This document shows positions 32,138 through 40,765 of a stretch of DNA of 64,000 nucleotides, piece after piece. Position 1 is the first letter of the stretch; each line of letters opens with the position of its first letter. The stretch spans positions 1-64,000 of the forward strand of contig CATWID010000003.1 of the NCBI GenBank assembly GCA_958350755.1, in the 5' to 3' direction. The DNA is from an uncultured Collinsella sp. (GTDB lineage Bacteria; Actinomycetota; Coriobacteriia; Coriobacteriales; Coriobacteriaceae). A model generated the notes under the pieces. It did no database searches, was not told the origin of the DNA, and saw only the letters and a program-made list of their open reading frames with translations. The position numbers and the translations under genes were made by a program.

Positions 32138-32171
32138 AAAAGCGCGGGGCCGCATGGCGACTCCGCGCTTT
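32138..32171 (-). terminator. Duplicated terminator copy between the surface genes
   Basis: AAAGCGCGGAGTCGCC...GGCCCCGCGCTTTT on the minus strand. It is a copy of the purine permease terminator at 34184-34218, carried here by the tandem duplication. Confidence 0.8.
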
Positions 32172-32197
32172 ATTGTTCAGCTTTTGCAGCCTTGCCC

Positions 32198-32245
32198 TTA
32201 CGCTACGAAGAAGTAGACGGGGAAGGCAAGGGCTGCGATCCACCC
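32198..32245 (-). pseudogene. Duplicated 3' tail of the purine permease gene
   Basis: Minus-strand codons reading WIAALAFPVYFFVA-stop match the last residues of the permease at 34245 (WIAALAFLVYFFVA-stop). The adjacent bases (GTAGACGGGGAAGGCAAGGG versus GTAGACGAGGAAGGCAAGGG) also match. It is a 3' fragment with no start, left by the duplication that produced the two surface protein genes. Confidence 0.85.
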
Positions 32246-32264
32246 GTCCTGTGCGAAAAAGTGT

Positions 32265-34037
32265 TTACGAGCGTTTGCGACTCGCCAGGGCGCCTGCGGC
32301 GATGGCGGCTGTTCCCGCAAGGGCGGCTGCCACGATGGCTGCGTTCGAGGTGTCGCCGGTTGCCGCGAGCTTGCCGACGGTCTTGGCTCCCTTGGCTGCA
32401 ACTGCAACGGTCTTGGTTGTCTTCGTGCCCTCGGACTTGGAACCCTCTGGCTTGGTCTTGCCGTGCTTTTCCTCGGGCTTGGTCTCCTCGGGAGGCACGA
32501 TGACCGTGCTCTTGGCGACTGCTTCGTTGTAGGGGGAGTCGATCACGGCGTCGCCCGTGCCGATGGTTTGACCCGCCTCGTAGACGATGCCGTCGCTGAG
32601 TTCTTCCTTGTTGCGATAGTCAATGACCTTGCCGCCTTCAGGCGTCTGGATGGTGGCTCCTTCGATTTCGATGGTGCCGATCGCCTTGCCGTCCGCGCTC
32701 ATGGCAAGGGCGAAGATTGCCGCCGTGTCTCCCTCGGCCGTGACCCTGCTGCGGACGATCGAGATGGTCGCGGGCGTGATGCCCTCGCTGGTCTGCGCGA
32801 AGATGCCGATGTTCAGGCCCTCGGACTCAGGGATGATTTCGTCGTTTTGGTCTCCACTGTAGTGGTCGGGGCCGTCGCCGCTGGTCTCGGCATAGCGGAC
32901 TATGGCCTTGACAACGGAGTCGCTGATGTAGATATGGCCACCCGCTTCGCCGGAGTAGAAATTACTGGTGGAGATTGCAACCGAGAACCTGCCTTCTGCG
33001 AGCGCATCCACAGTCGAGCCGTTCTTGATGACGATGTCGTCCTCATCGGTGAAGAGTGCGCTGACTTCCCCGCCATCTGAGCTTGCGCGGATCGTCACGG
33101 TCGCGCCATCGAGCGTGATGCCCTTGTAGACATAGATGCCATACCCAACGCCACTTGCGTTGAGGGAAGCGTTCGTGACCGTGAGGCTGTTTTTATCGTC
33201 GATGGCGGCGTCTTCCTCGGAGCTTGCCTTGACCTGGCTGCCACCCGAGATCTCGATGTTGCCGTCGGCCCAAATCGCATTGTCTTTGGTAGAGCTTGCC
33301 TCTACCTTGCCGCCGCCCTTTATGATGAGGTTCTCGTTAGCATCGATACCCTGATCCTCGGTGGCCTTGGCGGTGACGGTTCCGCTGTTGTCGATCGTGA
33401 TGTTGCCGTCGGCCCTGATGCCATCCGAATCGCCCGTGGCGTTAACGTTTCCCGAGCCCTTGATGGTGACATCGCCCCCGGCATCGATGGCATCGTGCTC
33501 GGTGCTCGTGGCGTTGACAGTGCCAGCGCCGTCGATGTTGATGTTGCCGACGGAAGTGATGGCGTCACGAGAAGATGTCACGTTGAGCGTGCTGGACGCG
33601 TCGCCCTGAATATTAAGCTCGGCGTTCTCGTTCGCGCCATCCTTAACCTTGATGCCGCGGCCGTTGTCGTTAGTGACGGTGTTGTTGCCCTCGTAGCTCA
33701 CGTTGAGCTTGCCCGCTGCCTCGATCGCGCCGCCGTTATAGCCGTTGAGCTTCATGTCGTCGGCGCCGTCCCAGCTCCAGGTGCCGGCGGCGTCGCCCGC
33801 CGCGGTGCCGGCGTTGTATTGGGTGCCGCCGACGTCCACCCACTCGGCCGCGAGCGAGACGCTCGGCATGAGCAGCGAACTTACCGTGAGCGCGCATACG
33901 GCGCCTACAACGATGCGGCGTGTCACGCGGCGCCAGCTGCCGTGTGCGAGCAGCGTGCGACGGCGCACGTCGGGCTCGACAAAATGGGCTCCAGAGGTTT
34001 TGTCATTGCGCTTGGGGGTCGTGAACAAGGCGGCCAT
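32265..34037 (-). CDS. Sortase-anchored beta-helix surface protein B
   Basis: A 590-residue paralogue of surface protein A with the same layout: basic N-terminal extension ending in ALTVSSLLMPSVSLAAEWV, beta-helix repeats (GNINIDGAGTVNATS, VTIKGSGNVNATGDSDGI), a Lys/Glu/Pro-rich wall region, and the sorting signal LAATGDTS followed by a helix and RKRS. Identity is high at both ends and in the repeat core and lower in the middle (for example DGPDHYSGDQNDE versus DGPIPYSENQDGE), so the copies have diverged since duplication. ATG 34037 has GGGAG. The likely role is host or glycan adhesion; the LxxTG anchor implies a class with A at position two. Confidence 0.85.
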   Translation of the reverse strand: MAALFTTPKRNDKTSGAHFVEPDVRRRTLLAHGSWRRVTRRIVVGAVCALTVSSLLMPSVSLAAEWVDVGGTQYNAGTAAGDAAGTWSWDGADDMKLNGYNGGAIEAAGKLNVSYEGNNTVTNDNGRGIKVKDGANENAELNIQGDASSTLNVTSSRDAITSVGNINIDGAGTVNATSTEHDAIDAGGDVTIKGSGNVNATGDSDGIRADGNITIDNSGTVTAKATEDQGIDANENLIIKGGGKVEASSTKDNAIWADGNIEISGGSQVKASSEEDAAIDDKNSLTVTNASLNASGVGYGIYVYKGITLDGATVTIRASSDGGEVSALFTDEDDIVIKNGSTVDALAEGRFSVAISTSNFYSGEAGGHIYISDSVVKAIVRYAETSGDGPDHYSGDQNDEIIPESEGLNIGIFAQTSEGITPATISIVRSRVTAEGDTAAIFALAMSADGKAIGTIEIEGATIQTPEGGKVIDYRNKEELSDGIVYEAGQTIGTGDAVIDSPYNEAVAKSTVIVPPEETKPEEKHGKTKPEGSKSEGTKTTKTVAVAAKGAKTVGKLAATGDTSNAAIVAAALAGTAAIAAGALASRKRS

Positions 34038-34130
34038 GGTTACTCCCATCCTCATAGGGCCTATGCGATTACGCCCAGCATATCTGCAGGATGTAGCCGG
34101 CGGTAGTGCCGTTTGGAGAGCAAAACGTCC
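34038..34130 (-). promoter_or_regulatory. Conserved leader of surface protein B
   Basis: Shares about 90 bases with the leader of surface protein A, including GGCACTACCGCCGGC and the AGGCCCTATGAG segment before the binding site. It contains an imperfect GCAGATAYGCTG palindromic word in both copies. Confidence 0.5.
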
Positions 34131-34183
34131 AAAACTTGCGAAGCAATACATCGCGCGTCCGTGTGGCGCCTGGCTTTACAAGC

Positions 34184-34218
34184 AAAGCGCGGAGCCGCTC
34201 GATGCGACTCCGCGCTTT
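34184..34218 (-). terminator. Intrinsic terminator of the purine permease
   Basis: AAAGCGCGGAGTCGC paired with GCGGCTCCGCGCTTT on the minus strand, 26 bases after the permease stop. Source of the copy at 32138-32171. Confidence 0.8.
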
Positions 34219-34244
34219 GCTGTTTGGTATTGCGAATCTTGCGC

Positions 34245-35558
34245 CTACGCTACAAAGAAGTAGACGAGGAAGGCAAGGGCTGCGATCCACATGAGCGGCT
34301 TGATCTTGGATGCCTCGCCCTTAAAGAGCGCGACGACCACGTAGGCGATAAAGCCCAGACCAATGCCGGCAGAGATGGAGTAGGTGAAGGGCACGCCGGC
34401 GACAATCATGAACGCCGGGAAGCCCTGCGACACGTCGGACCAGTCGATCTCGGAGGCCTCGCTCATCATGAGGTAGCCGACGTAGACCAGAGCACCGCAG
34501 GTGGCGGCGCTGGAAACGATGGTGACGATGGGGGAGAAGAACGCGGCGAGAATGAACAGCACGCCGGTGGTGACGGAGGTGAGGCCCGTGCGGCCACCGT
34601 CGGCAGCGCCAGAGGTGGACTCGACGAAGGTGGTGATGGAGGAGACGCCCATAAAGCCACCGGCAGCAGCGGCCACGGAGTCGACGACCAGGATGGGACG
34701 GATGTCCTCGACATTGCCGTCCTCGGTCAAGAACTCGCCCTGCTTGGCGACGGCCATCGCGGTGCCCATGGTGTCGAAGAAGTCGCTCATGAGCAGCGAG
34801 AAGGCAACGACGAGCAGCATCGGGTCGGTCAGGACCTTCACGATGGCAAGGTTGCCGTCGGCAGTGCTGGCAAACGGGGCGCCGAAGGTCGAGAAGTCGA
34901 GCGGTGCGATGAGGCCCTCGGGCGCATGGGTGACGCCCAGCGGGATTCCGGCGATAACGGCGACGATGATGCCGATGAGCAGCGAGCCCGGCACGTTGCG
35001 GGAAGCCAGGGCAACCGTCACGACGATGGAGATGATGCCGACGATAAAGGTGGGGGAGGCGATGTCGCCCAGGCCGACGAGCGTACCGGCGCCAGCGGTG
35101 ATGATGCCGGCGTCGCACAGGCCGATCATGGCGATAAACAGGCCCAGACCCACCGAGATGGCGTGGCGCAGGACCACGGGGATGGCGTCCATGATGGCCT
35201 CGCGCAGGCCGCAAAGGACGAGCAGCAAGATGACGATACCCTCGAGGAAGATAACGCTCATGGCGACGTGCCAGTCACCGCCGCACATGGTGGTGGTGAT
35301 GCCCGCGATCATGGCGTTGATGCCCAGGCCTGAAGCGCAGGCGAGCGGGCGGTTTGCGAAGATGCCCATGCAGATGGTCATGATGCCGGCGCCCAGGCAG
35401 GTGGCGCAGGCGAGCGCTCCCGCATCAATACCAGCGCCCGAGAGCACTGCGGGGTTGACGGCGATGATGTAGGCCATCGCCAGGAATGTTGTCAGTCCAG
35501 CGCGAAGTTCGGTCCCGATTGTGGACTTGCGCTCACTGACGTGAAAAAGTTCGTCCAT
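34245..35558 (-). CDS. NCS2-family guanine/hypoxanthine permease (AzgA/PbuG-like)
   Basis: A 437-residue transporter with about 12-14 helices. Diagnostic segments of the AzgA branch are TELRAGLTTFLAMAYIIAVN at the N-terminus, NRPLACASGLGINAMIAG, FFDTMGTAMAVAKQGEFL, and GVSSITTFVESTSGAADGGR. The ESTSG motif contributes to purine binding. GGAAAGGG precedes ATG 35558. No purine riboswitch is visible upstream. Together with the uracil permease at 27947 it gives the cell two nucleobase salvage routes. Its 3' end has been duplicated upstream of surface protein A. Confidence 0.9.
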   Translation of the reverse strand: MDELFHVSERKSTIGTELRAGLTTFLAMAYIIAVNPAVLSGAGIDAGALACATCLGAGIMTICMGIFANRPLACASGLGINAMIAGITTTMCGGDWHVAMSVIFLEGIVILLLVLCGLREAIMDAIPVVLRHAISVGLGLFIAMIGLCDAGIITAGAGTLVGLGDIASPTFIVGIISIVVTVALASRNVPGSLLIGIIVAVIAGIPLGVTHAPEGLIAPLDFSTFGAPFASTADGNLAIVKVLTDPMLLVVAFSLLMSDFFDTMGTAMAVAKQGEFLTEDGNVEDIRPILVVDSVAAAAGGFMGVSSITTFVESTSGAADGGRTGLTSVTTGVLFILAAFFSPIVTIVSSAATCGALVYVGYLMMSEASEIDWSDVSQGFPAFMIVAGVPFTYSISAGIGLGFIAYVVVALFKGEASKIKPLMWIAALAFLVYFFVA

Positions 35559-35751
35559 GCATACCCTTTCCTTGTTCGGCCCCGAGTTTAGGCCGATTGA
35601 CACGAACTCATTTACTATATCGCCTTTACAACCTTGCTGTTCCTCGCATGTTGATGTTCGGCGCTTTGTAACAGACGGACGGTATTTATCGCATGAAAAT
35701 GTGTGGGTACCGTATACTTAAGCGGTTACAACGACCCCTATGGAGGAACGT

Positions 35752-36171
35752 ATGATTAAAGAGCTTTGCCACGACGAGGCTATCCTGTCCCAGCGTTGCG
35801 AGGTTGCGACCGTCGAGGACGAGTCGGTTGCTCAGGACCTGATCGATACCATCAAGTCGCTCGATGATGCCGGCTGCTTGGCCGCCAACCAGATCGGCGT
35901 TACCAAGAAGGTCTGCGTCTACCTGGACGACGCCGGCGAGCCCCACGTGCTCTACAACCCCCGTCTGGTGTTTGGCCTGGGCGCCAGCAAGATGGAGGAG
36001 AGCTGCCTGACGCACGAGGAGGTCACCAAGTCCACGCGCTATATCAAGTGCAAGGTTGCCTTTGACCAGATCGTCGATGGCAAGATGCGCGAGCGCAAGC
36101 AGGACTTTGTGGGCTTCGAGGCGCAGATGGTCCAGCATATGATCGACCACTGTCTTGGAAAGTTGGTCTAA
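35752..36171 (+). CDS. Peptide deformylase-like protein lacking the catalytic Glu
   Basis: A 139-residue polypeptide deformylase-fold protein. Motif 1 is GCLAANQIG (41-49; family GxGLAAxQ, oxyanion Gln47 kept). Motif 2 is ESCLT with metal ligand Cys85. Motif 3 reads QHMIDH (128-133): the two metal-binding histidines H129 and H133 are kept but the general acid/base Glu of HEIDH is Met130. The family needs this Glu for deformylation, so it is probably inactive as a deformylase or does something else. GGAGG precedes ATG 35752. Possibly monocistronic; a terminator follows. A second family member lies at 43383. Confidence 0.85.
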   Translation: MIKELCHDEAILSQRCEVATVEDESVAQDLIDTIKSLDDAGCLAANQIGVTKKVCVYLDDAGEPHVLYNPRLVFGLGASKMEESCLTHEEVTKSTRYIKCKVAFDQIVDGKMRERKQDFVGFEAQMVQHMIDHCLGKLV

Positions 36172-36205
36172 GGGGACCAAAGCACCGCACTTCGTCTCTT
36201 TTGGT

Positions 36206-36240
36206 CCGGGCGTGACATTGTTGTCATGTCCGGGCTTTTG
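36206..36240 (+). terminator. Terminator after the deformylase-like gene
   Basis: CCGGGCGTGACA and TGTCATGTCCGGG form a stem with two wobble positions around TTGT, followed by CTTTTG. Confidence 0.75.
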
Positions 36241-36302
36241 TGTTTAGCGCCTTTTTGTTTGGTGACAATAACCTTAGCAGGACCGTAAAGCTAGGAGGCG
36301 CT

Positions 36303-37268
36303 ATGTGCACGAGCATTCGATTTACCGATAATTCTGGCCACATGTATCTGGGCCGCAACCTCGACTGGAGCTTTGACTACGGCCAACAGGTTCGCGTGAT
36401 GCCGCGCGGGTTCCACATTCCGTATTCGTTTATCGACGATGCGTCGGCGGCACACGCGGTAATCGGCATGTGCATCGATTACAAGAACTATCCCATGTTT
36501 TTCGACTGTGGTAACGATGCGGGTCTGGCTGTGGCGGGGCTCAACTTTCCCGGCTATGCCGAGTATGCCGAGGGCCCTGTCGACGGCAAGAACAATATCG
36601 CGGCCTATGAGTTTCCCCTGTGGGTGGCAGCGACGTTCTCGACGGTCGATGAGGTCGAGGCCGCGCTGCGCGACACGGTGATTGTCGCCAAATCTGCCGG
36701 AGAGGGGCTGGGCGTGTCGCTGCTCCATTGGATTATCGGCGACAGCCAGCGCAGCATCGTGGTCGAGATGATGGCTGACGGCCTGCATGTATACGACGAT
36801 CCGGTCGACACCCTTGCCAACCAGCCGACCTTCCCGTGGCACATGGAAAACCTGCGCACCTATATCACCGCCACAAGCGATTTTCCGCAGACGGCGACAT
36901 GGCGTGGCGCCGAGCTTAAGCCCTATGGAGCCGGTGCCGGCATGCGCGGCATTCCGGGCGATTGCTATTCGCCGAGCCGTTTTGTAAAGGCGGCGTACCT
37001 CAATGCCAATTACCCGCAAAAGGAGAGCGAGACCGAAAACGTCGTTCGCATGTTCCGCTCGCTCGAGGGCGTGGTGATGATTGAGGGGGCGTCCAGGATG
37101 GGCGATGGCAAGTTCGAGAAGACTATCTATACCGGATGCTTTAGCGCGCGCACGGGCAATTATTACTACGCGATGTATGGGGATCCGTCGATTCGTTACG
37201 TGAGCCTGATGGATGCCGAGGGCGCGAGCCCCGATAGGCTCGTGGTTCCCGAGCCGCGTCGTTCGTAG
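36303..37268 (+). CDS. bsh: Bile salt hydrolase (choloylglycine hydrolase)
   Basis: A 321-residue N-terminal-nucleophile hydrolase that cleaves the glycine or taurine amide of conjugated bile salts. After removal of Met1 the nucleophile is Cys2 (MCTSIRF). The other active-site residues of the family fall at the expected positions: R18 and D21 in GRNLDWSFDYG, N81 in GLNFPGY, N173 in LANQPTFPWH, and R226 in CYSPSRFVKA. There is no signal peptide, so it is cytoplasmic, as for gut Gram-positives. TAGGAGGC precedes ATG 36303; the frame extends upstream to 36240 but Cys2 fixes the start. Penicillin V acylase is the related alternative; Asn81 and the NLDWSF/LNFPGY motifs favour BSH. Confidence 0.93.
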   Translation: MCTSIRFTDNSGHMYLGRNLDWSFDYGQQVRVMPRGFHIPYSFIDDASAAHAVIGMCIDYKNYPMFFDCGNDAGLAVAGLNFPGYAEYAEGPVDGKNNIAAYEFPLWVAATFSTVDEVEAALRDTVIVAKSAGEGLGVSLLHWIIGDSQRSIVVEMMADGLHVYDDPVDTLANQPTFPWHMENLRTYITATSDFPQTATWRGAELKPYGAGAGMRGIPGDCYSPSRFVKAAYLNANYPQKESETENVVRMFRSLEGVVMIEGASRMGDGKFEKTIYTGCFSARTGNYYYAMYGDPSIRYVSLMDAEGASPDRLVVPEPRRS

Positions 37269-37290
37269 CTCACTGGTCCGTTGCGACATA

Positions 37291-37326
37291 AAACGGCCTC
37301 GCACCTCTTATGAGATGCGAGGCCGT
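37291..37326. terminator. Shared terminator between bsh and kup
   Basis: AAACGGCCTCGCACCTC/TATGA/GATGCGAGGCCGTT stem lies between two convergent genes and can serve both. Confidence 0.75.
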
Positions 37327-37349
37327 TGTCGTCAATGGCTGGTGGCGTG

Positions 37350-39578
37350 TTAGAAGTTGGCGTCGTTGAACTGGGTGCTCTCGAGTCCGTCGAGTTGCTG
37401 TTCGGGCGTATCGGCGACGCTCTCGAGCAGCTCGGTGGGATCGACGTTCATGCTCTTGCCGGCCTCGTTGCCGTTGACCAAGTCGTCCGAGAAGATGTCG
37501 ACCTCCATTTCCTCGGCCTCTTCGATCTGAACCTCGAGCGGCACCTGGGTGCGCACAAGTTTGACGGCCGGGCGCATGCGGGCAAAGAGCGGTACGTACT
37601 CAATGATGATGGCCGAGTTCTCGAGACCGTACCAGCGTGCCGGGCTTCCGCAGGCGCGGCGGACGGCGTACTTGATGGCCATGACGCGATGGTCGTTGCG
37701 GTTGATGTCCGTTTCGGGGGCAAGCATCTTGCGCAGCATGCAAAAGCGGAAGTCGCCCACGTTGCCGCGCGTCTCGTAGATGGAGTAGGTGTGATGCTGC
37801 GGCGGCAGCTCACCCGATGCCATCAAGTCGCCAACGATTTGGCGCAGGTAGGCATTAACGCGCTGGTTGACCTTAAAGCCCAGGTCCAGGCGCACGCGGA
37901 ACAAAAAGTCCGTGCCAAAGGTCTCGACGGAATACTCGTGCGTATAGGGCTCGTCGGTAACGTGCACGTTGATGAACCAGTATGCCTTGGCGCGCTTGGG
38001 ATGCTTATCCAAGATGGAATAGAGCACGTCGCGGTCGAGCGTGAGCGGGTCGGGGCTGTTGGTGAGGAACACCAGATTGTCGGCGAGCACGGGGTAGGTC
38101 TCGTCGTTGCGCAGGCGGTTGAGCTGGTCAATGTACTTGGAGACGGGCAGCAGGATCGTCTGCGTGCGCTCGATGGCGGTGCCGCGGCGCCACACGTACA
38201 TAAGGCCAAACAGCAGCGAGGCCAAGAAGATCATTACGTAGCCGCCGTCAAAGAACATGGTAAGGCACGAGGCGAAAAAGCACAGCTCAATGGCGCCGAA
38301 GAGCAGGGCGAAGACGCAGGCGCCCAGCTTGTGCTTGAGAATGCCGGCGATATAGCTCGTCAAAAGCGTGGTGGTCATAAGCATGGTCACGGTAATGGCG
38401 AGGCCGTAGGCACTCTCCATGCGCTCGGAGTTTTGGAACAGCAGCACGATGAAGATGCAGCCGACCCACATGATGTTATTGACGAGTGGAATATAGAGCT
38501 GGCCCTTGGTGTCGCTGGGGTAGTGGATGCGCAGGTGCGGCATAAGGTTGAGGCGCGTTGCCTCGGATACCAGCGAGAACGAGCCGGTGATGAGCGCCTG
38601 TGAGGCGATGATGGCCGCCACGGCCGAAAGCACGATGGCAAAGGGGCGCAGGGGCTCGGGGAGCATCATATAGAACGGGTTGACGATATCCATCGCGAGC
38701 ATCTGGGGGTTGGAGTTATTGGCGAGTAGCCAAGCTCCCTGACCCAGATAGTTGAGGATAAGGGCCGCCTTAACAAATGGCCAGGATGCATAGATGTTTG
38801 CCTTGCCCACGTGGCCCATGTCCGAGTAGAGTGCCTCGGCACCGGTTGTCGACAGGAAGACAAAGCCGAGCACCATAATGCCCGAATGGTTGATGGGCGA
38901 GAACAGGAACATAATGCCGCGGATGGGGTTGAGCGCGCGCAAGATGGACAGGTTGCCGAGCATGTTGAACAGACCGGCGCCTGCCAGGAACAGGAACCAC
39001 AGCGTCATGAGCGGGCCGAACAGCTTGCCGATTGACGAGGTGCCGGCGCGCTGCATGGCAAATAGGCCGCAGATAATGATGATGGTGATGATGATGACGT
39101 TGGTCTGCCCGTCGCCCAGCAGCGCATGGCCCCATTCGATGGTGCGCAGACCCTCGATGGCTGTGGTGACCGTGACGGCGGGGGTGAGGATGCCGTCGGC
39201 AAGCAGTGCCGCACCGCCGATCATGGCGGGCAGAATCAGCCATGGTGCCACCTTGCGTACGAGGCTGAACAGGGCGAAGATGCCGCCTTCGTTGTGGTTG
39301 TCGGCCTTCATGGCGATTACCACGTACTTGACCGTGGTCACGAGCGTCATGGTCCAGATGACGAGCGAAAGCGCGCCCAGGATCATGTCCTCGCTGACGG
39401 TACCGATGCCGCCGTTGTTGGCGACGATTGATTTCATGGTGTACATGGGGCTCGTGCCGATGTCGCCATAGACGACGCCGAGCGTTACGAGCAGCATGCC
39501 AGCGGAGAGGGGGATGGCTCCGTGCCCGCCTTGCCCGCGCTGGTCTTGGAGGTTTGCCTCCAGTTTGTTGTGTGCCAC
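37350..39578 (-). CDS. kup: KUP-family potassium uptake transporter
   Basis: A 742-residue K+/H+ symporter. The N-terminal signature ALGVVYGDIGTSP-type motif is present as VTLGVVYGDIGTSPMYTMKS, followed by 12 helices including GGIFALFSLVRK and STTGAEALYSDMGHVG. The soluble C-terminal domain (about 460-742) ends in an acidic tail. ATG 39596 has no binding site, whereas GTG 39578 has AAGGGAG five bases upstream; GTG is preferred, which removes six residues. It supplies potassium in low-K+ or acidic conditions. No ydaO/c-di-AMP riboswitch is visible in the 150-base gap upstream. Confidence 0.92.
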   Translation of the reverse strand: MAHNKLEANLQDQRGQGGHGAIPLSAGMLLVTLGVVYGDIGTSPMYTMKSIVANNGGIGTVSEDMILGALSLVIWTMTLVTTVKYVVIAMKADNHNEGGIFALFSLVRKVAPWLILPAMIGGAALLADGILTPAVTVTTAIEGLRTIEWGHALLGDGQTNVIIITIIIICGLFAMQRAGTSSIGKLFGPLMTLWFLFLAGAGLFNMLGNLSILRALNPIRGIMFLFSPINHSGIMVLGFVFLSTTGAEALYSDMGHVGKANIYASWPFVKAALILNYLGQGAWLLANNSNPQMLAMDIVNPFYMMLPEPLRPFAIVLSAVAAIIASQALITGSFSLVSEATRLNLMPHLRIHYPSDTKGQLYIPLVNNIMWVGCIFIVLLFQNSERMESAYGLAITVTMLMTTTLLTSYIAGILKHKLGACVFALLFGAIELCFFASCLTMFFDGGYVMIFLASLLFGLMYVWRRGTAIERTQTILLPVSKYIDQLNRLRNDETYPVLADNLVFLTNSPDPLTLDRDVLYSILDKHPKRAKAYWFINVHVTDEPYTHEYSVETFGTDFLFRVRLDLGFKVNQRVNAYLRQIVGDLMASGELPPQHHTYSIYETRGNVGDFRFCMLRKMLAPETDINRNDHRVMAIKYAVRRACGSPARWYGLENSAIIIEYVPLFARMRPAVKLVRTQVPLEVQIEEAEEMEVDIFSDDLVNGNEAGKSMNVDPTELLESVADTPEQQLDGLESTQFNDANF

Positions 39579-39735
39579 GAGGACTCCCTTAGACATCCGG
39601 TTATCTGTCTAGGACAAAAAACTTTATGCCGTCTTTATACATACAAGAGCAGTTTGGCACATCGGGATATTTTAGACAATAATCCTCAGCTGGGGATTAT
39701 TTATCTACGCAGGTAGCATTTCAAAGCAGGGGCTT

Positions 39736-40647
39736 TTAAGCACGTGCTATCTGGGCGATGCCAGCCTTGGCGTTTGCGCGTTTGCCGGCGAGTTCGCAAA
39801 AAATCGCGCCGCCGATGATAAGCGCGGCGCCCATCAGGCGGACCGGTGTTATGGCTTCACCCAAAAGGGCGGCTGAGAACACGACCGCCGAAAGCGGCTC
39901 GAGGTAGCCGACGACGGCGACGGTCTGAACGGGCAGCTTGGCGACGGCGCTAAAGTAGAGCAGGCAACCAATGCCGGTGTTGACGACGCCGAGCATAGCG
40001 ACGGCGCGCCAATCAATGCTGGCGGCGACGCCGGCGGACAGGAACGAGGGAGCGCCCTGCGTGATGAGCGTGAGGGCCAGTGCGGTCACAAAGGCGGCGC
40101 TCACTTGGAGTGCGGAGTTCTCGAGGCCCTCGATGTGAGGCGCACCCTTGCTGGCGATGACCATCAATGCATAGCAGAAGGCCGAGGCGATTCCACAGAC
40201 GATGCCCGCAATGGGCATATTGCCGCCTAGACCTTGCGCTGCAATGAGAAAAGCACCGCAGGCGACGGCGATAAAGCCGGCGATTTTGCTGCCGGTCAGC
40301 TTTTCGCCAAAAATGAGCGGGGAGAGGGCCATAACGATGATGGGGCCGCAGTAGTACAGCAGCGAGGATACGCCGACGCCGATCGTCTGGTAGGCGCGGA
40401 ACAGAAAAATCCAGCTGGCGCCCAGCGCGGCGCCCGAGACGATGAGCGCTGCGGCCTCGCGGGGGCGAGACGGAGCCTGCAGGTTATGGCGCTTGGTTAT
40501 GAAGAGGACGGCGGCAAGGGTGAGAGCGCCCAAAAACGTGCGCAACAGTACGATATCGGAGCTCGGCAGCGCGATGGCAGCGGCGATGATGCCGTTGGAG
40601 CCAAACAATAGCAATGCTGCTAAGTACGTAAACAATCCGTTGTTCAT
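39736..40647 (-). CDS. EamA-family (DMT) transporter
   Basis: A 303-residue protein with ten predicted helices in two EamA repeats (LLFGSNGIIAAAIALPSSDI for the first, AMLGVNTG-type region for the second, with AVVGYLEPLSAVVFSAALLG as the conserved late helix pair). The family exports metabolites or amino acids. It is divergent from a LysR gene that starts 118 bases away, which probably regulates it. GAGGGGATG lies before ATG 40647. Confidence 0.85.
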   Translation of the reverse strand: MNNGLFTYLAALLLFGSNGIIAAAIALPSSDIVLLRTFLGALTLAAVLFITKRHNLQAPSRPREAAALIVSGAALGASWIFLFRAYQTIGVGVSSLLYYCGPIIVMALSPLIFGEKLTGSKIAGFIAVACGAFLIAAQGLGGNMPIAGIVCGIASAFCYALMVIASKGAPHIEGLENSALQVSAAFVTALALTLITQGAPSFLSAGVAASIDWRAVAMLGVVNTGIGCLLYFSAVAKLPVQTVAVVGYLEPLSAVVFSAALLGEAITPVRLMGAALIIGGAIFCELAGKRANAKAGIAQIARA

Positions 40648-40765
40648 GTGCTGACATCCCCTCTATATCCGAGCATGTTCACTATGGGTGAACTGGCTTT
40701 AGAAGAAAAGCGAATATAATGCATGGATAACATGACAAAAACTCATGTAAAGGTGGAGGGGTGCC

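Noticed and set aside
31994..34130. c-di-GMP riboswitch in the conserved leaders of the surface genes
   Set aside because: Neither the GEMM-I core (CACGCACAGGGCAAACC) nor a GGGACGCAAAGCC-like segment is present.
35559..35751. Purine riboswitch upstream of the purine permease
   Set aside because: The conserved purine aptamer loop sequences are absent on the minus strand.
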